DNA of 64,000 nucleotides from Rhizobium leguminosarum (GTDB taxonomy: Bacteria; Pseudomonadota; Alphaproteobacteria; Rhizobiales; Rhizobiaceae), in NCBI RefSeq assembly GCF_017876795.1, contig NZ_JAGIOR010000001.1:3250501-3314500 (forward strand), given 5' to 3'. The notes below the pieces were generated by a model that did not search any database, had not been told where the DNA came from, and worked only from the letters and a program-made list of their open reading frames with translations. Below are positions 46,870 through 59,162 of the stretch, piece after piece. The first letter of the stretch is position 1; each line of letters begins with the position of its first letter. The position numbers and the translations under genes were made by a program.

Positions 46870-47442
46870 TTACTTCTTGCCCAGGGTGACCTTGATCATC
46901 CGGTCGGGACTTTTGACTTCGCCGTTCTGGCCTTCGCCGCGCTTGATCTTGTCGACATTGTCCATGCCGGAAACGACCTTGCCGACGACGGTGTACTGGC
47001 CGTTGAGGAAGGAGCCTTCTGCGAACATGATGAAGAACTGCGAATTGGCGGAATTCGGATCCTGCGAACGAGCCATGCCGACCGTGCCGCGGACGAACGG
47101 GGTCTTGGAAAACTCGGCCGGAATATCAGGCATGTCGGAGGAGCCGGTGCCGGCGAGGCTCGCATCGAAACCCTTCTCCATGTTGCCGAATTTGACGTCG
47201 CCGGTCTGGGCCATGAAGCCGTCGATGACGCGGTGGAAGGCGACGTTGTCGTATTCGCCCTTCTTGGCCAAAGCCTCGATCTGAGCGACATGCTTCGGCG
47301 CGACCTCAGGCATCAGTTGGATGACGACGGAGCCGTTCTTCAGCTGGATGGTGAGATAATGATCAGCCGACTGGGCGAAGGCATCCCCCGCGAAGGAGGC
47401 GAGATACAGCACGCCGGCAAATGCGAGATAAAAGAGTTTCAT
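46870..47442 (-). CDS. Exported peptidyl-prolyl cis-trans isomerase (cyclophilin)
   Basis: 190 aa with a signal peptide (MKLFYLAFAGVLYLASFAG, cleavage near AFAQ). The cyclophilin core is VAFHRVIDGFMAQTGDVKF and ARSQDPNSANSQFFI. It probably acts in the periplasm and pairs with the cytoplasmic copy downstream. It lies 57 nt after coaD in the same direction. Confidence 0.92.
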   Translation of the reverse strand: MKLFYLAFAGVLYLASFAGDAFAQSADHYLTIQLKNGSVVIQLMPEVAPKHVAQIEALAKKGEYDNVAFHRVIDGFMAQTGDVKFGNMEKGFDASLAGTGSSDMPDIPAEFSKTPFVRGTVGMARSQDPNSANSQFFIMFAEGSFLNGQYTVVGKVVSGMDNVDKIKRGEGQNGEVKSPDRMIKVTLGKK

Positions 47443-47499
47443 ATGGGCTCCGTTGCGGCGGGTTTCGCCTGGTCTTTGCGCTTGCAGTCTTTGTGCTTA

Positions 47500-47994
47500 T
47501 CAGTCTGGGCGCTTGGATGTGAGGGCTTGCAAGACGGCGGCCGGCACGAAGGCGCTGACATCGCCGCCCATGGCGGCGATCTGGCGGACCAATGTGGCGG
47601 TAATGGGCCGCGAGGCCGTGCCCGCCGGCAAAAAGATGGTCTGGATATCGGGCGCCATCGTTCTGTTCATGCCGGCCATCTGCATTTCATAATCAAGGTC
47701 GGTGCCGTCGCGAAGACCGCGGATCAGAAGCGTGGCGCCATGGGCGCGGGCAGCATCGACGACCAGATTGTCGAAGGCGACGACGTCGATGTCGCCTGTC
47801 TTGCCGGGCAACGCTTCAGCCAGCGAAAGGCGGATCAGCTCGGCTCTCTCTTCGAAGGAAAAGAGCGGCGCCTTGCCGGGATGGATGCCGATCGCGACGA
47901 TCACCTTTTCGGCGACGTTCAGCGCCTGGACCAGAACATCCACATGCCCATTGGTGATCGGGTCGAAGGACCCGGGATAAAAAGCTGTCGTCAT
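47500..47994 (-). CDS. coaD: Phosphopantetheine adenylyltransferase
   Basis: 164 aa. It shows the nucleotidyltransferase motif [17 protein letters not shown] at residues 5-21, the [20 protein letters not shown] segment and the [13 protein letters not shown] end that holds the ISSTxxR-like element. It makes dephospho-CoA from phosphopantetheine and ATP. It starts the coaD-ppi-ppiB-queA-tgt run on the minus strand. Confidence 0.95.
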   Translation of the reverse strand: MTTAFYPGSFDPITNGHVDVLVQALNVAEKVIVAIGIHPGKAPLFSFEERAELIRLSLAEALPGKTGDIDVVAFDNLVVDAARAHGATLLIRGLRDGTDLDYEMQMAGMNRTMAPDIQTIFLPAGTASRPITATLVRQIAAMGGDVSAFVPAAVLQALTSKRPD

Positions 47995-48190
47995 CTGGCC
48001 CGACCGTTGGTTTGACGCCTTTTGTCATGGATGCCGCCTTGCCGCAAGTGATTTGGCCAATCGTCCCGGGCGGTTGAACGGCGGATGAACGGCCCGTTCA
48101 AGGCGGTTTCAGACAGGATCTGCTTAACTCAAATCATCAAGACAGCCGCTGCCATTCCGGCATCCGGCGCTCCCTCGAAAGACTAAGTCG

Positions 48191-48412
48191 ATGCTGATTG
48201 TGCTCGTTGCACTTGCCGTCGTTTCCTCGCTTGCCGCCGAGATGGCCTATGGCTATTTCGCCGATCGCTACGAGGTGAGCTGGGTGCGGCCGGCGCTTGC
48301 CGAGCATGCGGCGATCGTGCGCGCTCAAGGCCGGTTGCGCGAAAAAACGGCGTTCGAATCTGAACGCCAGATGAACGAGACATTCAAGGAGGCTTCAGAT
48401 CGGCGTTGGTAA
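48191..48412 (+). CDS. Small membrane-anchored hypothetical protein
   Basis: 73 aa: one hydrophobic N-terminal segment (MLIVLVALAVVSSLAAEM) and a charged helical remainder ending FKEASDRRW. The ribosome site is weak (GAAAGA). Good coding character and same-strand position with two further small membrane proteins support it as real. Function is unknown. Confidence 0.5.
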   Translation: MLIVLVALAVVSSLAAEMAYGYFADRYEVSWVRPALAEHAAIVRAQGRLREKTAFESERQMNETFKEASDRRW

Positions 48413-48431
48413 ACACCCGTCAACATCCGGC

Positions 48432-48456
48432 GGAACCATTTTAAAACGGATGCGTT
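48432..48456 (+). promoter_or_regulatory. RpoE2/EcfG-type general stress promoter
   Basis: GGAAC (48432-48436), 16 nt, CGTT (48453-48456), 48 nt before the ATG at 48505. It matches the alphaproteobacterial general stress consensus exactly. Confidence 0.7.
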
Positions 48457-48504
48457 CATTCAACCGACACATAGATGCGATTATCGCGGCAGGAAGGACT
48501 AAAG

Positions 48505-48660
48505 ATGCCCGGCAAGATTACGATGATTAACGTGCTCTGGATGGTAATGGTCACGGGCATGCTGACCGCAACTGTCGCTCTCTATGATCAGAAGATTGAT
48601 ACGTCCAAGGTTTATGGTCCCTATGCTTCGGCCCGAACGGCCGTACTGGGCCAGTACTGA
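48505..48660 (+). CDS. Small single-pass membrane protein, 51 aa
   Basis: The start is MPGKITMINVLWMVMVTGML, behind CAGGAAGGA at good spacing. One transmembrane helix is followed by a short polar tail (LYDQKIDTSKVYGPY, TAVLGQY). It is the first gene after an RpoE2-type promoter and is followed 36 nt later by another tiny membrane protein, so a stress-induced pair is likely. The family is not recognised. Confidence 0.6.
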   Translation: MPGKITMINVLWMVMVTGMLTATVALYDQKIDTSKVYGPYASARTAVLGQY

Positions 48661-48696
48661 GGGGCGGGAACGCAACTCCCCAGGAAAGGAATGCCT

Positions 48697-48831
48697 ATGT
48701 TCACGATCTTGACAGTGCTCACGGCCCTTATCAGCATCATGTTCATCGTATCTGTAACCTCGACGATATCAGCGCTCCGGCGCGAAGGCGAAGAGGTAAA
48801 GGCGCTGAACGAAAAACATAGAGCGTTCTGA
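48697..48831 (+). CDS. Small membrane protein, 44 aa
   Basis: MFTILTVLTALISIMFIVSV forms one transmembrane helix, then STISALRREGEEVKALNEKH, a charged amphipathic tail. AGGAAAGGA stands at proper distance from this ATG (an ATG at 48691 is too close). It is followed by a clear terminator at 48896, so it ends the small unit that begins at 48505. Function is unknown. Confidence 0.6.
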   Translation: MFTILTVLTALISIMFIVSVTSTISALRREGEEVKALNEKHRAF

Positions 48832-48895
48832 CTTTCCTTTTTTACTTCCCTCTTCCCCCCTTGAGCGGCACCCTTCCGCGGCCCAAGGCCATTCC

Positions 48896-48926
48896 AAGCC
48901 GGATGCACCCAGCGTCCGGCTTTTTC
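48896..48926 (+). terminator. Rho-independent terminator of the small-protein unit
   Basis: AAGCCGGA and TCCGGCTT flank an 11-nt loop, followed by TTTCTTTG. Confidence 0.8.
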
Positions 48927-48967
48927 TTTGGGCGTGGCTTCGAACCATTCCCGGATTGAAAAGAAAA

Positions 48968-48986
48968 GGGCGGCTCGAAGCCGCCC
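48968..48986 (-). terminator. Rho-independent terminator of gyrA
   Basis: On the minus strand GGGCGGCT-TCG-AGCCGCCC is followed by TTTTCTTTTC, 12 nt after the gyrA stop codon: a textbook intrinsic terminator. Confidence 0.9.
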
Positions 48987-48997
48987 CGTTCATCTGA

Positions 48998-51820
<2,823 letters not shown>

Positions 51821-52068
51821 AACAGATCACGATCTCTTCTAGAATCACTTGAAGATTTATAGCGGAAAGCCTGTTCCCGCGCCAATTTCACGGGGCGTTT
51901 TGAACAGGCTTTTGCGGCTTAAAGAGGGTAAAACATGCAAGTTGCGCGGCCGAACCGGAGAAATCCGCCGCGGCCCGCCGCAGGATATTTGCCAAATCGG
52001 AATCGCCGCTTCACAATCATAAAACCACGCATAAAAACCACGCGACTATATGGAGTTCCCGAGAGACG

Positions 52069-52716
52069 ATGGCAAGCGCCGACCAATTGATCAACGCCTT
52101 TACGACGCTGCTCGTCACCATCGATCCGCCGGGGCTGGCACCGATCTTCCTGGGGCTGACGATGGGCATGAGCCGCGCCCAGCGGACGCAGGTGGCGCTG
52201 CGCGGCTCGGTTATCGCCTTCATCATCCTCGCCATCTTCGCGCTGTTTGGGGCTGGCGTGCTCGGCGTACTCGGGATTTCGATCGGCGCCTTCCGCATCG
52301 CCGGCGGGCTGCTGCTGTTCTGGATCGCCTTCGAAATGGTCTTCGAGAGGCGCCAGGAACGCAAGGAGAAGGCCACTGAGGCGGCCATCACCAAGGATCA
52401 TATCGAAAATATCGCCGTCTTCCCGCTGGCCTTGCCACTGATTGCCGGCCCGGGCGCCATCTCGGCGACGATCCTGCTTGCCGGCACGCTCGCCACCTCC
52501 ATCGGGAAAGCCCAGCTGATCGGCGTCATTGCCGCCAATCTGCTGCTGACCTTCCTGATGCTGCTCGTCGCCGAACGGCTGGACCGTTTCCTCGGCGTCA
52601 CCGGCCGGGCAATTCTGACGCGGCTTCTCGGCGTTATCCTCGCAGCCCTTGCCGCACAGTTCGTCGTCGATGGGGCGAAATCGGCGTTCAACCTGATCAG
52701 CGCGACACCGCATTAA
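52069..52716 (+). CDS. MarC/NAAT family inner-membrane protein
   Basis: 215 aa with six hydrophobic segments and the MarC signatures LVTIDPPGLAPIFLGLT, FRIAGGLLLFWIAFEMVF and FPLALPLIAGPGAISATILL. The length fits MarC (about 220 aa). Despite the historical name, a role in antibiotic resistance is not established. It stands alone, divergent from gyrA, with 248 nt between them. Confidence 0.9.
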   Translation: MASADQLINAFTTLLVTIDPPGLAPIFLGLTMGMSRAQRTQVALRGSVIAFIILAIFALFGAGVLGVLGISIGAFRIAGGLLLFWIAFEMVFERRQERKEKATEAAITKDHIENIAVFPLALPLIAGPGAISATILLAGTLATSIGKAQLIGVIAANLLLTFLMLLVAERLDRFLGVTGRAILTRLLGVILAALAAQFVVDGAKSAFNLISATPH

Positions 52717-52800
52717 TGCATGTCGCTCGGGAGTCCGCAGCGGCTTCGCGGTAACGAGATGCGGAAACAGGGTCGCAATCGAAACTGAAAGCGATACTCT
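52717..52800. repeat. Degenerate RIME-like palindromic repeat
   Basis: GCATGTCGCTCGGGAGTCCG and the following GCAGCGGCTTCGCGGTAACG align with the RIME copy at 54045, including its GCAGCGG-TTCGCG-TAACGA-ATGCG core, but with many changes. Confidence 0.6.
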
Positions 52801-53245
52801 TTAGGCAGCCAGAAGTGCGAACGCCTCCTCGGGCGTTTCGGGAACCTGCGCCATCGTCAAAGCGCGTAGGATAGCCCTCGTCAACTCGCGAAAAACTGCC
52901 TTCTGCACCGGCGAAAACTCTACTCTCCCAAAGATGGGATGCAGTTGATTTAGGCAATGGCGGTGCCTCGTCCAACCAAAATCGGAGACGTGCACCGGAG
53001 GTTTTCTCAAAGGTGTGGCAACTCATTCAGAAATTCCCCAGGAGCTTTTGCAATGCCCTCCCATTCATGGCTTCAGCTGCAGTGGAAAATGCCATCGTCG
53101 CGACCAAAGAAAAAGAGCATGACGCCGTCCAGGGCATCATGCTCCGAACTGTCACAAACGCCCTAAGTCCACCGATCAGAACGGAAAAGCGGAACACGGA
53201 TGTAGACTGAATGAGACAGACCACAACGGATCAAATCGTCGCTTT
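52801..53245. other. Intergenic region with weak short frames
   Basis: About 445 nt with two weak frames: a TTG-started minus-strand frame 53010-52801 (69 codons, ending LTMAQVPETPEEAFALLAA) and a plus-strand frame 53013-53210 (65 codons). Neither has a good ribosome site or a recognisable domain. The first has better coding character and could be a small gene or remnant. Confidence 0.35.
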
Positions 53246-53812
53246 CTACGAGAATCTCTCGCGCTGAACGCGGGTTTGGTGGATAAACGTGTTCCGAACC
53301 CTTACGGATTTGGACACGTACCACACCCACAGACCGGTGGCGATGAACATAGCTACGCTCGGGACAACAACCTCGGTTGTCAGAAATTGATCAACACCAA
53401 CCCCTAGTACGGCGGAAACAAGTGCAACGTCGAGTAGGAAGGCGACTGGGATGGCTATCCATTGATAGAAAAACAGCCTTGGAAATATTCTGTCCTTCTT
53501 GAGCATGAACCAGACTACTACTGCTTGAAGTACCACCAGGGCAAAACTTAAGACCGCCTCGCCAACAAACACCAATTGACCTCCTTCGACGGAACTATAT
53601 CTAGCGTAAGTTCCCATCGAGTTCGCAGCCTCAGCCAGTGTCCCAAGTAGTCCCACGACCTCTATTATTGCCAAAAGCAGAAGCCACCCACCGAAACCCG
53701 ATGGGCCGTTGACTGGGTCAGTTGTTCTCTTAGCTGATCGAACAGCAAGCCAACTTGGCACTCCGAAAAATAGAAAAACGATTACCCAATGCCAAATAGA
53801 AAACGATCCCAT
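53246..53812 (-). CDS. DUF2569-like membrane protein
   Basis: 188 aa, four or five hydrophobic segments, with the DUF2569-type start of the core SGFGGWLLLLAIIEVVGLLG. An additional N-terminal helix (IWHWVIVFLFFGVPSWLAV) precedes it. Codon use is AT-richer than the core genes on both sides, and RIME-type repeats flank the region (52717 and 54045), which suggests acquisition. Function is unknown. Confidence 0.65.
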   Translation of the reverse strand: MGSFSIWHWVIVFLFFGVPSWLAVRSAKRTTDPVNGPSGFGGWLLLLAIIEVVGLLGTLAEAANSMGTYARYSSVEGGQLVFVGEAVLSFALVVLQAVVVWFMLKKDRIFPRLFFYQWIAIPVAFLLDVALVSAVLGVGVDQFLTTEVVVPSVAMFIATGLWVWYVSKSVRVRNTFIHQTRVQRERFS

Positions 53813-53887
53813 CTAGTCCCCCGAAAGCCTGAAAGATTCACTACCCGAATAAAGTGATTTCCGTCTATTCCCGACACCAGTTCTGGC

Positions 53888-53916
53888 TGATCACACCGCT
53901 TTTCAGTCGGTGATCA
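53888..53916. other. Hairpin in the DUF2569-ssb intergenic region
   Basis: TGATCAC-A-CCG pairs with CGG-TGATCA around a TTTTCAG loop. The 232 nt from 53813 to 54044 hold no gene that I can support. This may be a weak terminator or another repeat remnant. Confidence 0.35.
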
Positions 53917-54044
53917 TCTGAAACCAAGAAAGTCACGCAAAAAAACCCCTTGGCGACCCGCCGACCGAGCCCGAGGGCAAAGAAGCCGGACAATTCCAAC
54001 ATACTCTTCCAGTGCTTCTCCGAGGTCGGCGCAACTCTCTTCCT

Positions 54045-54146
54045 AAAGCATGTCGCGCAAAAGTGTGCAGCGGTTTTGCGCTAACGACATGCGTAAAAAC
54101 AAAGACCTAAAGCGCGACGAGCGAATCTGAAAGATCGCGACGCGCT
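54045..54146. repeat. RIME1-type rhizobial intergenic mosaic element
   Basis: About 100 bp with two palindromes. One pairs GCATGTCG with CGACATGC across a 28-nt loop containing CAGCGGTTTTGCG; the other pairs AAAGCGCG with CGCGCTT. This two-palindrome layout and sequence correspond to the RIME1 repeat known across Rhizobium genomes. It lies directly after the ssb stop and may serve as its transcript end. Confidence 0.8.
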
Positions 54147-54662
54147 TCAGAACGGGATGTCGTCGTCGAGATCCCGCGAGAAGTTGCCGCCACCACCACC
54201 ACCGCCGCGGCTTGGCGACGACGAGGGAGCCGGGGCGCCGTAGTCGTCGCCATAATCATTGCTGCTGCTGCCGCCACGGCCGCCGCCGGAGCTTGCACCG
54301 CCGCCTTCACCGCGGCCGTCGAGCATGGTCAGGGTCGAACCGAAGCCCTGCAGCACCACTTCCGTCGAGTAGCGGTCCTGTCCCTGCTGGTCCTGCCACT
54401 TACGGGTCTGCAACTGGCCTTCGATATAGAGCTTGGCGCCCTTCTTCACATATTGCTCGACGACCTTGCACAGGCCCTCGTTGAAGACCACGACGGTGTG
54501 CCATTCGGTCTTTTCACGACGCTCGCCGGAATTGCGGTCGCGCCAGGTCTCCGAGGTCGCAATACGAAGATTGGCGATCGGCCGGCCATCCTGAGTACGG
54601 CGGATTTCGGGGTCCGCACCGACGTTTCCGATCAGAATTACCTTGTTTACGCTACCAGCCAT
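54147..54662 (-). CDS. ssb: Single-stranded DNA-binding protein
   Basis: 171 aa from [20 protein letters not shown]. The OB fold (to residue about 112) is followed by a glycine/serine-rich linker and the acidic tip DLDDDIPF that docks repair and replication partners. It coats single-stranded DNA. It is divergent from uvrA, with an SOS box between them. An upstream in-frame extension exists but the MAGS start fits the family. Confidence 0.95.
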   Translation of the reverse strand: MAGSVNKVILIGNVGADPEIRRTQDGRPIANLRIATSETWRDRNSGERREKTEWHTVVVFNEGLCKVVEQYVKKGAKLYIEGQLQTRKWQDQQGQDRYSTEVVLQGFGSTLTMLDGRGEGGGASSGGGRGGSSSNDYGDDYGAPAPSSSPSRGGGGGGGNFSRDLDDDIPF

Positions 54663-54807
54663 GCTTCTCACCCTGCCTGCCGCCCTGCCCGGCGGCGTTT
54701 CAATCGATCGGCGCACCTTAAACCATCACGGACCGCCGATGCGCATGGGCGGCACTTAATCCACATATTTCTCCATCTGAAGGCCGGACGCATCCATCAG
54801 GAATTTT

Positions 54808-54822
54808 GTTCTTTATTTGTTC
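54808..54822. promoter_or_regulatory. LexA (SOS) box between ssb and uvrA
   Basis: GTTC-TTTATTT-GTTC is a perfect match to the alphaproteobacterial LexA site GTTC-N7-GTTC. It lies 146 nt from the ssb start and 124 nt from the uvrA start, in AT-rich promoter DNA, and may control both genes. Confidence 0.88.
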
Positions 54823-54945
54823 TAGTTTATCCGTATGATCCTGTCAACAGAATCGAAAACCTTCAGTGTTGCGGACATTCAGCCTCGACTCGCCGTTCGG
54901 CATCACTAAATAAGGGCTGTTATCCCAAAGGACCAAGCTGAGACG

Positions 54946-57867
54946 ATGAGCGAACTGAAGACGATCTCCATCCGCGGCGCGCGCGAGCACAATCTCAAGG
55001 GCATCGATCTCGATCTGCCGCGCAACAAGCTGATCGTCATGACCGGGCTTTCGGGCTCCGGCAAATCCTCGCTTGCCTTCGACACGATCTATGCCGAGGG
55101 CCAGCGGCGCTATGTCGAGAGCCTGTCGGCCTATGCCCGGCAGTTCCTCGAAATGATGCAGAAGCCCGATGTCGACCAGATCGACGGGCTGTCGCCTGCC
55201 ATTTCGATCGAGCAGAAGACCACCTCGCGCAATCCGCGCTCGACGGTCGGCACCGTCACCGAGATCTACGACTATATGCGCCTGCTCTTTGCCCGCGTCG
55301 GCGTTCCCTATTCGCCAGCGACCGGCCTGCCGATCGAGAGCCAGACCGTCAGCCAGATGGTCGACCGCGTGCTCGATTTCGGCGAAGGCACCCGTCTTTA
55401 TATTCTTGCGCCGCTCGTGCGCGGGCGCAAGGGCGAATACAAGAAGGAACTGGCGGAGCTGATGAAGAAGGGCTTCCAGCGCGTCAAGGTCGACGGCCAG
55501 TTCTACGAGATCGCCGAGGCGCCGGTGCTCGACAAGAAATACAAGCACGACATCGACGTGGTCGTCGACCGCATCGTCGTGCGCTCGGATGTCTCGGCCC
55601 GCCTGGCCGACAGCCTGGAAACCTGCCTGAAGCTCGCCGACGGGCTGGCGGTGGCCGAATTCGCCGACAAGCCGCTGCCGCCGGAGGAGACCTCGGCCGG
55701 CGGCTCGGCCAATAAGTCGCTGAACGAGACGCATGAGCGCGTGCTGTTTTCGGAAAAATTCGCCTGCCCGGTCTCCGGCTTCACCATTCCGGAGATCGAA
55801 CCAAGGCTGTTTTCCTTCAACAATCCCTTCGGCGCCTGCCCGACCTGCGACGGCCTCGGCGCCCAGCAGAAGATCGATCGTGACCTGATCGTGCCCGAGC
55901 CGGAGCGGACGTTGCGCGACGGAGCGATAGCGCCCTGGGCCAAGTCGACCTCGCCCTATTACAACCAGACGCTGGAAGCGCTCGGCAAACATTACGGCTT
56001 CAAGCTCGGCACCCGCTGGAACGAACTTTCCGACGAGGCCAAGGACGTCATTCTCAACGGCACCGACGACAAGATCGAGTTCCATTATGCCGACGGCGCC
56101 CGCTCCTATACGACGCAGAAGAATTTCGAAGGCATCATCACCAATCTCGAGCGGCGGTGGAAGGAGACCGATTCCGCCTGGGCGCGAGAGGATATCGAGC
56201 GCTTCATGTCGGCGGCCCCCTGCCCGTCCTGCAACGGCTTCCGCTTGAAGCCCGAAGCGCTGGCGGTGAAGATAAACACGCTGCATATCGGCGAAGTCAC
56301 TGGCATGTCGATCCGCATCGCTCGCGATTGGTTCGAGACCCTACCGGCCAGCTTCAACGCCAAGCAGAACGAGATTGCCGTGCGCATCCTGAAGGAGATC
56401 CGCGACCGGCTGCGCTTCCTCAACGATGTCGGCCTGGAATATCTGAGCCTGTCGCGCAACTCAGGCACGCTGTCGGGCGGCGAAAGCCAGCGCATCCGGC
56501 TGGCCTCGCAGATCGGCTCGGGGCTGACCGGCGTGCTTTACGTGCTCGACGAGCCGTCGATCGGCCTGCATCAGCGCGACAATGCCCGGCTGCTCGACAC
56601 GCTGAAGCACCTGCGCGACATCGGCAACACCGTCATCGTCGTCGAACATGACGAGGATGCGATCATGACGGCCGACGACGTGGTCGATATCGGCCCGGCC
56701 GCCGGCATTCACGGCGGCCAGGTCATCGCCCACGGCACGCCGCAGGATATCATGGACAATCCGCAGTCGCTGACCGGCAAATATCTGTCGGGCGAACTTG
56801 GCGTTCCCGTTCCCGACGAGCGCCGCAAGCAGAAGAAGGGCCGCGAGATCAAGGTGGTCGGGGCGCGCGGCAACAATCTGAAGAACGTCACGGCGGCAAT
56901 CCCGCTCGGCGTGTTCACGGCGGTGACCGGCGTTTCCGGCGGCGGCAAGTCCACCTTCCTGATCGAGACGCTTTATAAATCGGCGGCTAGGCGGGTCATG
57001 GGCGCGCGCGAAAACCCGGCCGATCACGACCGCATCGACGGCTTCGAGCATATTGACAAGGTGATCGACATCGACCAGTCGCCGATCGGCCGCACGCCGC
57101 GCTCCAACCCGGCGACCTATACCGGCGCCTTCACGCCGATCCGCGACTGGTTCGCCGGCCTGCCGGAAGCAAAAGCGCGCGGCTACCAGCCGGGCCGCTT
57201 CTCCTTCAACGTCAAGGGCGGGCGCTGCGAGGCCTGCCAGGGCGACGGCGTCATCAAGATCGAGATGCACTTCCTGCCCGATGTCTACGTCACCTGCGAC
57301 GTCTGCCACGGCAAGCGCTACAATCGCGAAACGCTCGATGTCACCTTCAAGCAGAAGTCGATCGCCGACGTGCTCGACATGACGGTGGAGGAAGGCGTCG
57401 ATTTCTTCGCGGCGGTGCCGGCCGTGCGCGACAAACTGCAATCGCTGAAGGATGTCGGCCTCGGTTATATCAAGGTCGGCCAGCAGGCCAATACGCTCTC
57501 GGGCGGCGAGGCGCAGCGCGTCAAGCTGGCCAAGGAGCTGTCAAAACGCTCGACGGGACGCACGCTCTACATTCTCGACGAACCGACGACCGGCCTGCAT
57601 TTCCACGACGTCGCCAAGCTGCTTGAAATGCTGCACGAACTGGTCAACCAGGGCAATTCCGTGGTGGTGATCGAACACAATCTCGAAGTCATCAAGACGG
57701 CCGACTGGGTGCTCGATTTCGGTCCCGAAGGCGGCGATGGCGGCGGCGAGATCGTCGCGACTGGCACGCCCGAGGCAATCGTCAAGGAGAAGCGCTCCTA
57801 CACCGGGCACTTCCTCAAGGAATTGCTGGAACGGCGGCCGGCGAAGAGGGCGGCTGCGGCGGAATGA
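54946..57867 (+). CDS. uvrA: Excinuclease ABC subunit A
   Basis: 973 aa. Two ABC modules: Walker [10 protein letters not shown] (residues about 30-38) and GVSGGGKST in the second half; signatures LSGGESQRI and LSGGEAQRV; Walker B VLDEP twice. Zinc fingers occur in [12 protein letters not shown] and CEACQGDG...CDVCHGK segments. It recognises bulky lesions and loads UvrB in nucleotide excision repair. It probably belongs to the SOS regulon through the upstream box. It overlaps the next GNAT start (ATGA). Confidence 0.97.
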   Translation: MSELKTISIRGAREHNLKGIDLDLPRNKLIVMTGLSGSGKSSLAFDTIYAEGQRRYVESLSAYARQFLEMMQKPDVDQIDGLSPAISIEQKTTSRNPRSTVGTVTEIYDYMRLLFARVGVPYSPATGLPIESQTVSQMVDRVLDFGEGTRLYILAPLVRGRKGEYKKELAELMKKGFQRVKVDGQFYEIAEAPVLDKKYKHDIDVVVDRIVVRSDVSARLADSLETCLKLADGLAVAEFADKPLPPEETSAGGSANKSLNETHERVLFSEKFACPVSGFTIPEIEPRLFSFNNPFGACPTCDGLGAQQKIDRDLIVPEPERTLRDGAIAPWAKSTSPYYNQTLEALGKHYGFKLGTRWNELSDEAKDVILNGTDDKIEFHYADGARSYTTQKNFEGIITNLERRWKETDSAWAREDIERFMSAAPCPSCNGFRLKPEALAVKINTLHIGEVTGMSIRIARDWFETLPASFNAKQNEIAVRILKEIRDRLRFLNDVGLEYLSLSRNSGTLSGGESQRIRLASQIGSGLTGVLYVLDEPSIGLHQRDNARLLDTLKHLRDIGNTVIVVEHDEDAIMTADDVVDIGPAAGIHGGQVIAHGTPQDIMDNPQSLTGKYLSGELGVPVPDERRKQKKGREIKVVGARGNNLKNVTAAIPLGVFTAVTGVSGGGKSTFLIETLYKSAARRVMGARENPADHDRIDGFEHIDKVIDIDQSPIGRTPRSNPATYTGAFTPIRDWFAGLPEAKARGYQPGRFSFNVKGGRCEACQGDGVIKIEMHFLPDVYVTCDVCHGKRYNRETLDVTFKQKSIADVLDMTVEEGVDFFAAVPAVRDKLQSLKDVGLGYIKVGQQANTLSGGEAQRVKLAKELSKRSTGRTLYILDEPTTGLHFHDVAKLLEMLHELVNQGNSVVVIEHNLEVIKTADWVLDFGPEGGDGGGEIVATGTPEAIVKEKRSYTGHFLKELLERRPAKRAAAAE

Positions 57868-58325
57868 CGATGCGGCCAGCGTCGCCCGAAGATCTAGAAA
57901 GGATCACGACGCTGACAGCAGCCGCCTATCGGCCCTATACCGAACTGTTCAGCGCTCCGCCGGTGCCGGTGACGGAAGATTACACGCTTCGTATCGAACG
58001 CGGCGAAGTCTGGCTCCGCGAGATCGGCGGCGAGACGGCCGGCCTAGTGGTCGTCGAGCAGCATTCCGATCACCTCATGCTATTCAGCATCGCGGTCTCG
58101 CCGGCCTTTCAGGGTGGCGGGCATGGGCTGGCAATGCTGCGCTGGCTGGAAGACAAGGCGCGCGAATGGGCGCAGCCTGAGATCCGGCTCTACACCAATG
58201 CGCTGATGGAGCGGAATATCGCGCTCTATCGCGCCTTCGGCTTTGAGGAAACGGGTCGCCGGCCGAACCCTTATCGGCCAGGATGGACGCTCGTCGACAT
58301 GGCGAAACAGATCGGCGCGGCCTGA
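57864..58325 (+). CDS. GNAT family N-acetyltransferase
   Basis: 153 aa with a GNAT core: [20 protein letters not shown] (motif A, acetyl-CoA loop) and [21 protein letters not shown] (motif B). It overlaps the uvrA stop codon, so it is translated with uvrA; that association is positional and does not establish a repair role. The acceptor is unknown. Confidence 0.87.
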   Translation: MTMRPASPEDLERITTLTAAAYRPYTELFSAPPVPVTEDYTLRIERGEVWLREIGGETAGLVVVEQHSDHLMLFSIAVSPAFQGGGHGLAMLRWLEDKAREWAQPEIRLYTNALMERNIALYRAFGFEETGRRPNPYRPGWTLVDMAKQIGAA

Positions 58326-58349
58326 GCGGCCGCCAATGGGGAGGACGAC

Positions 58350-59156
58350 ATGACGAAATCCGGCACTATCCGCACCGGCATCGGCGGCTGGACCTTCGAG
58401 CCCTGGCGCGGGCATTTCTTTCCCGATGACCTGAAACAGAAGGACGAGCTGAATTATGCCAGCCGCCAGCTGAAGGTCATCGAGGTCAACGGTACCTATT
58501 ACAGCACGCAGAAGCCGGCGGTTTTCGCCAAATGGGCGGCTGACGTACCCGACGGTTTCATCTTCTCGCTAAAAGCGACGCGTTTCGTCACCAACCGGCG
58601 AGTGCTTGCCGAAGCCGGTGAATCAATGGACAGGTTCCTGTCCTCGGGTATCAGCGAACTCGGCGATCACCTCGGGCCGCTGCTCTGGCAGTTCGCGCCG
58701 ACGAAGAAGTTCGATCCGGACGATTTCGAGGCCTTCCTGAAGCTGCTGCCGGCAAAACAGGACGGGCTGGCGCTCCGCCACGTGGTCGAGGTGCGGCACG
58801 ATTCCTTCAAGGTGCCGGAGTTCGTGGCACTGCTTGCGAAATACGGCGTGGCGCCGGTCTGCGCCGAACATTTCGAATATCCGATGATCGCTGATGTGAC
58901 GGCCGACTTCGTCTATGCCAGGCTGCAAAAGGGATCGGACGATTTCCCGACCTGCTATCCTGATAAGGACCTGAAGGCCTGGGCAAGCCGACTGGAGACC
59001 TGGGCGGAGGGCAAGGTCCCGGACGATCTGCCGCTGATCGATGGGGATCGCAAGGTGAAGGCCGAGCCACGCGACGTCTTCGCCTTCATGATCCACGAGG
59101 GCAAGGTCAATGCGCCGCATGGGGCGATCGCCCTGCAGAAATTGCTCCAGCAATAA
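58350..59156 (+). CDS. DUF72 family protein
   Basis: 268 aa. Family features are RTGIGGWTFEPWRGHFFP at the N terminus, KVIEVNGTYYSTQK, GFIFSLKATRFVT, LLWQFAPTKKF and VEVRHDSF. The fold is a TIM barrel; the biochemical role of DUF72 is not established. GGGAGGA precedes the start, and it lies 24 nt after the GNAT gene in the same run. Confidence 0.88.
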   Translation: MTKSGTIRTGIGGWTFEPWRGHFFPDDLKQKDELNYASRQLKVIEVNGTYYSTQKPAVFAKWAADVPDGFIFSLKATRFVTNRRVLAEAGESMDRFLSSGISELGDHLGPLLWQFAPTKKFDPDDFEAFLKLLPAKQDGLALRHVVEVRHDSFKVPEFVALLAKYGVAPVCAEHFEYPMIADVTADFVYARLQKGSDDFPTCYPDKDLKAWASRLETWAEGKVPDDLPLIDGDRKVKAEPRDVFAFMIHEGKVNAPHGAIALQKLLQQ

Positions 59157-59162
59157 GTCGAG

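Noticed and set aside
54844..56286. Long open frame (480 codons) on the minus strand opposite uvrA
   Set aside because: It mirrors uvrA codon use (GC-rich third positions), lacks any domain, and uvrA is unambiguous here.
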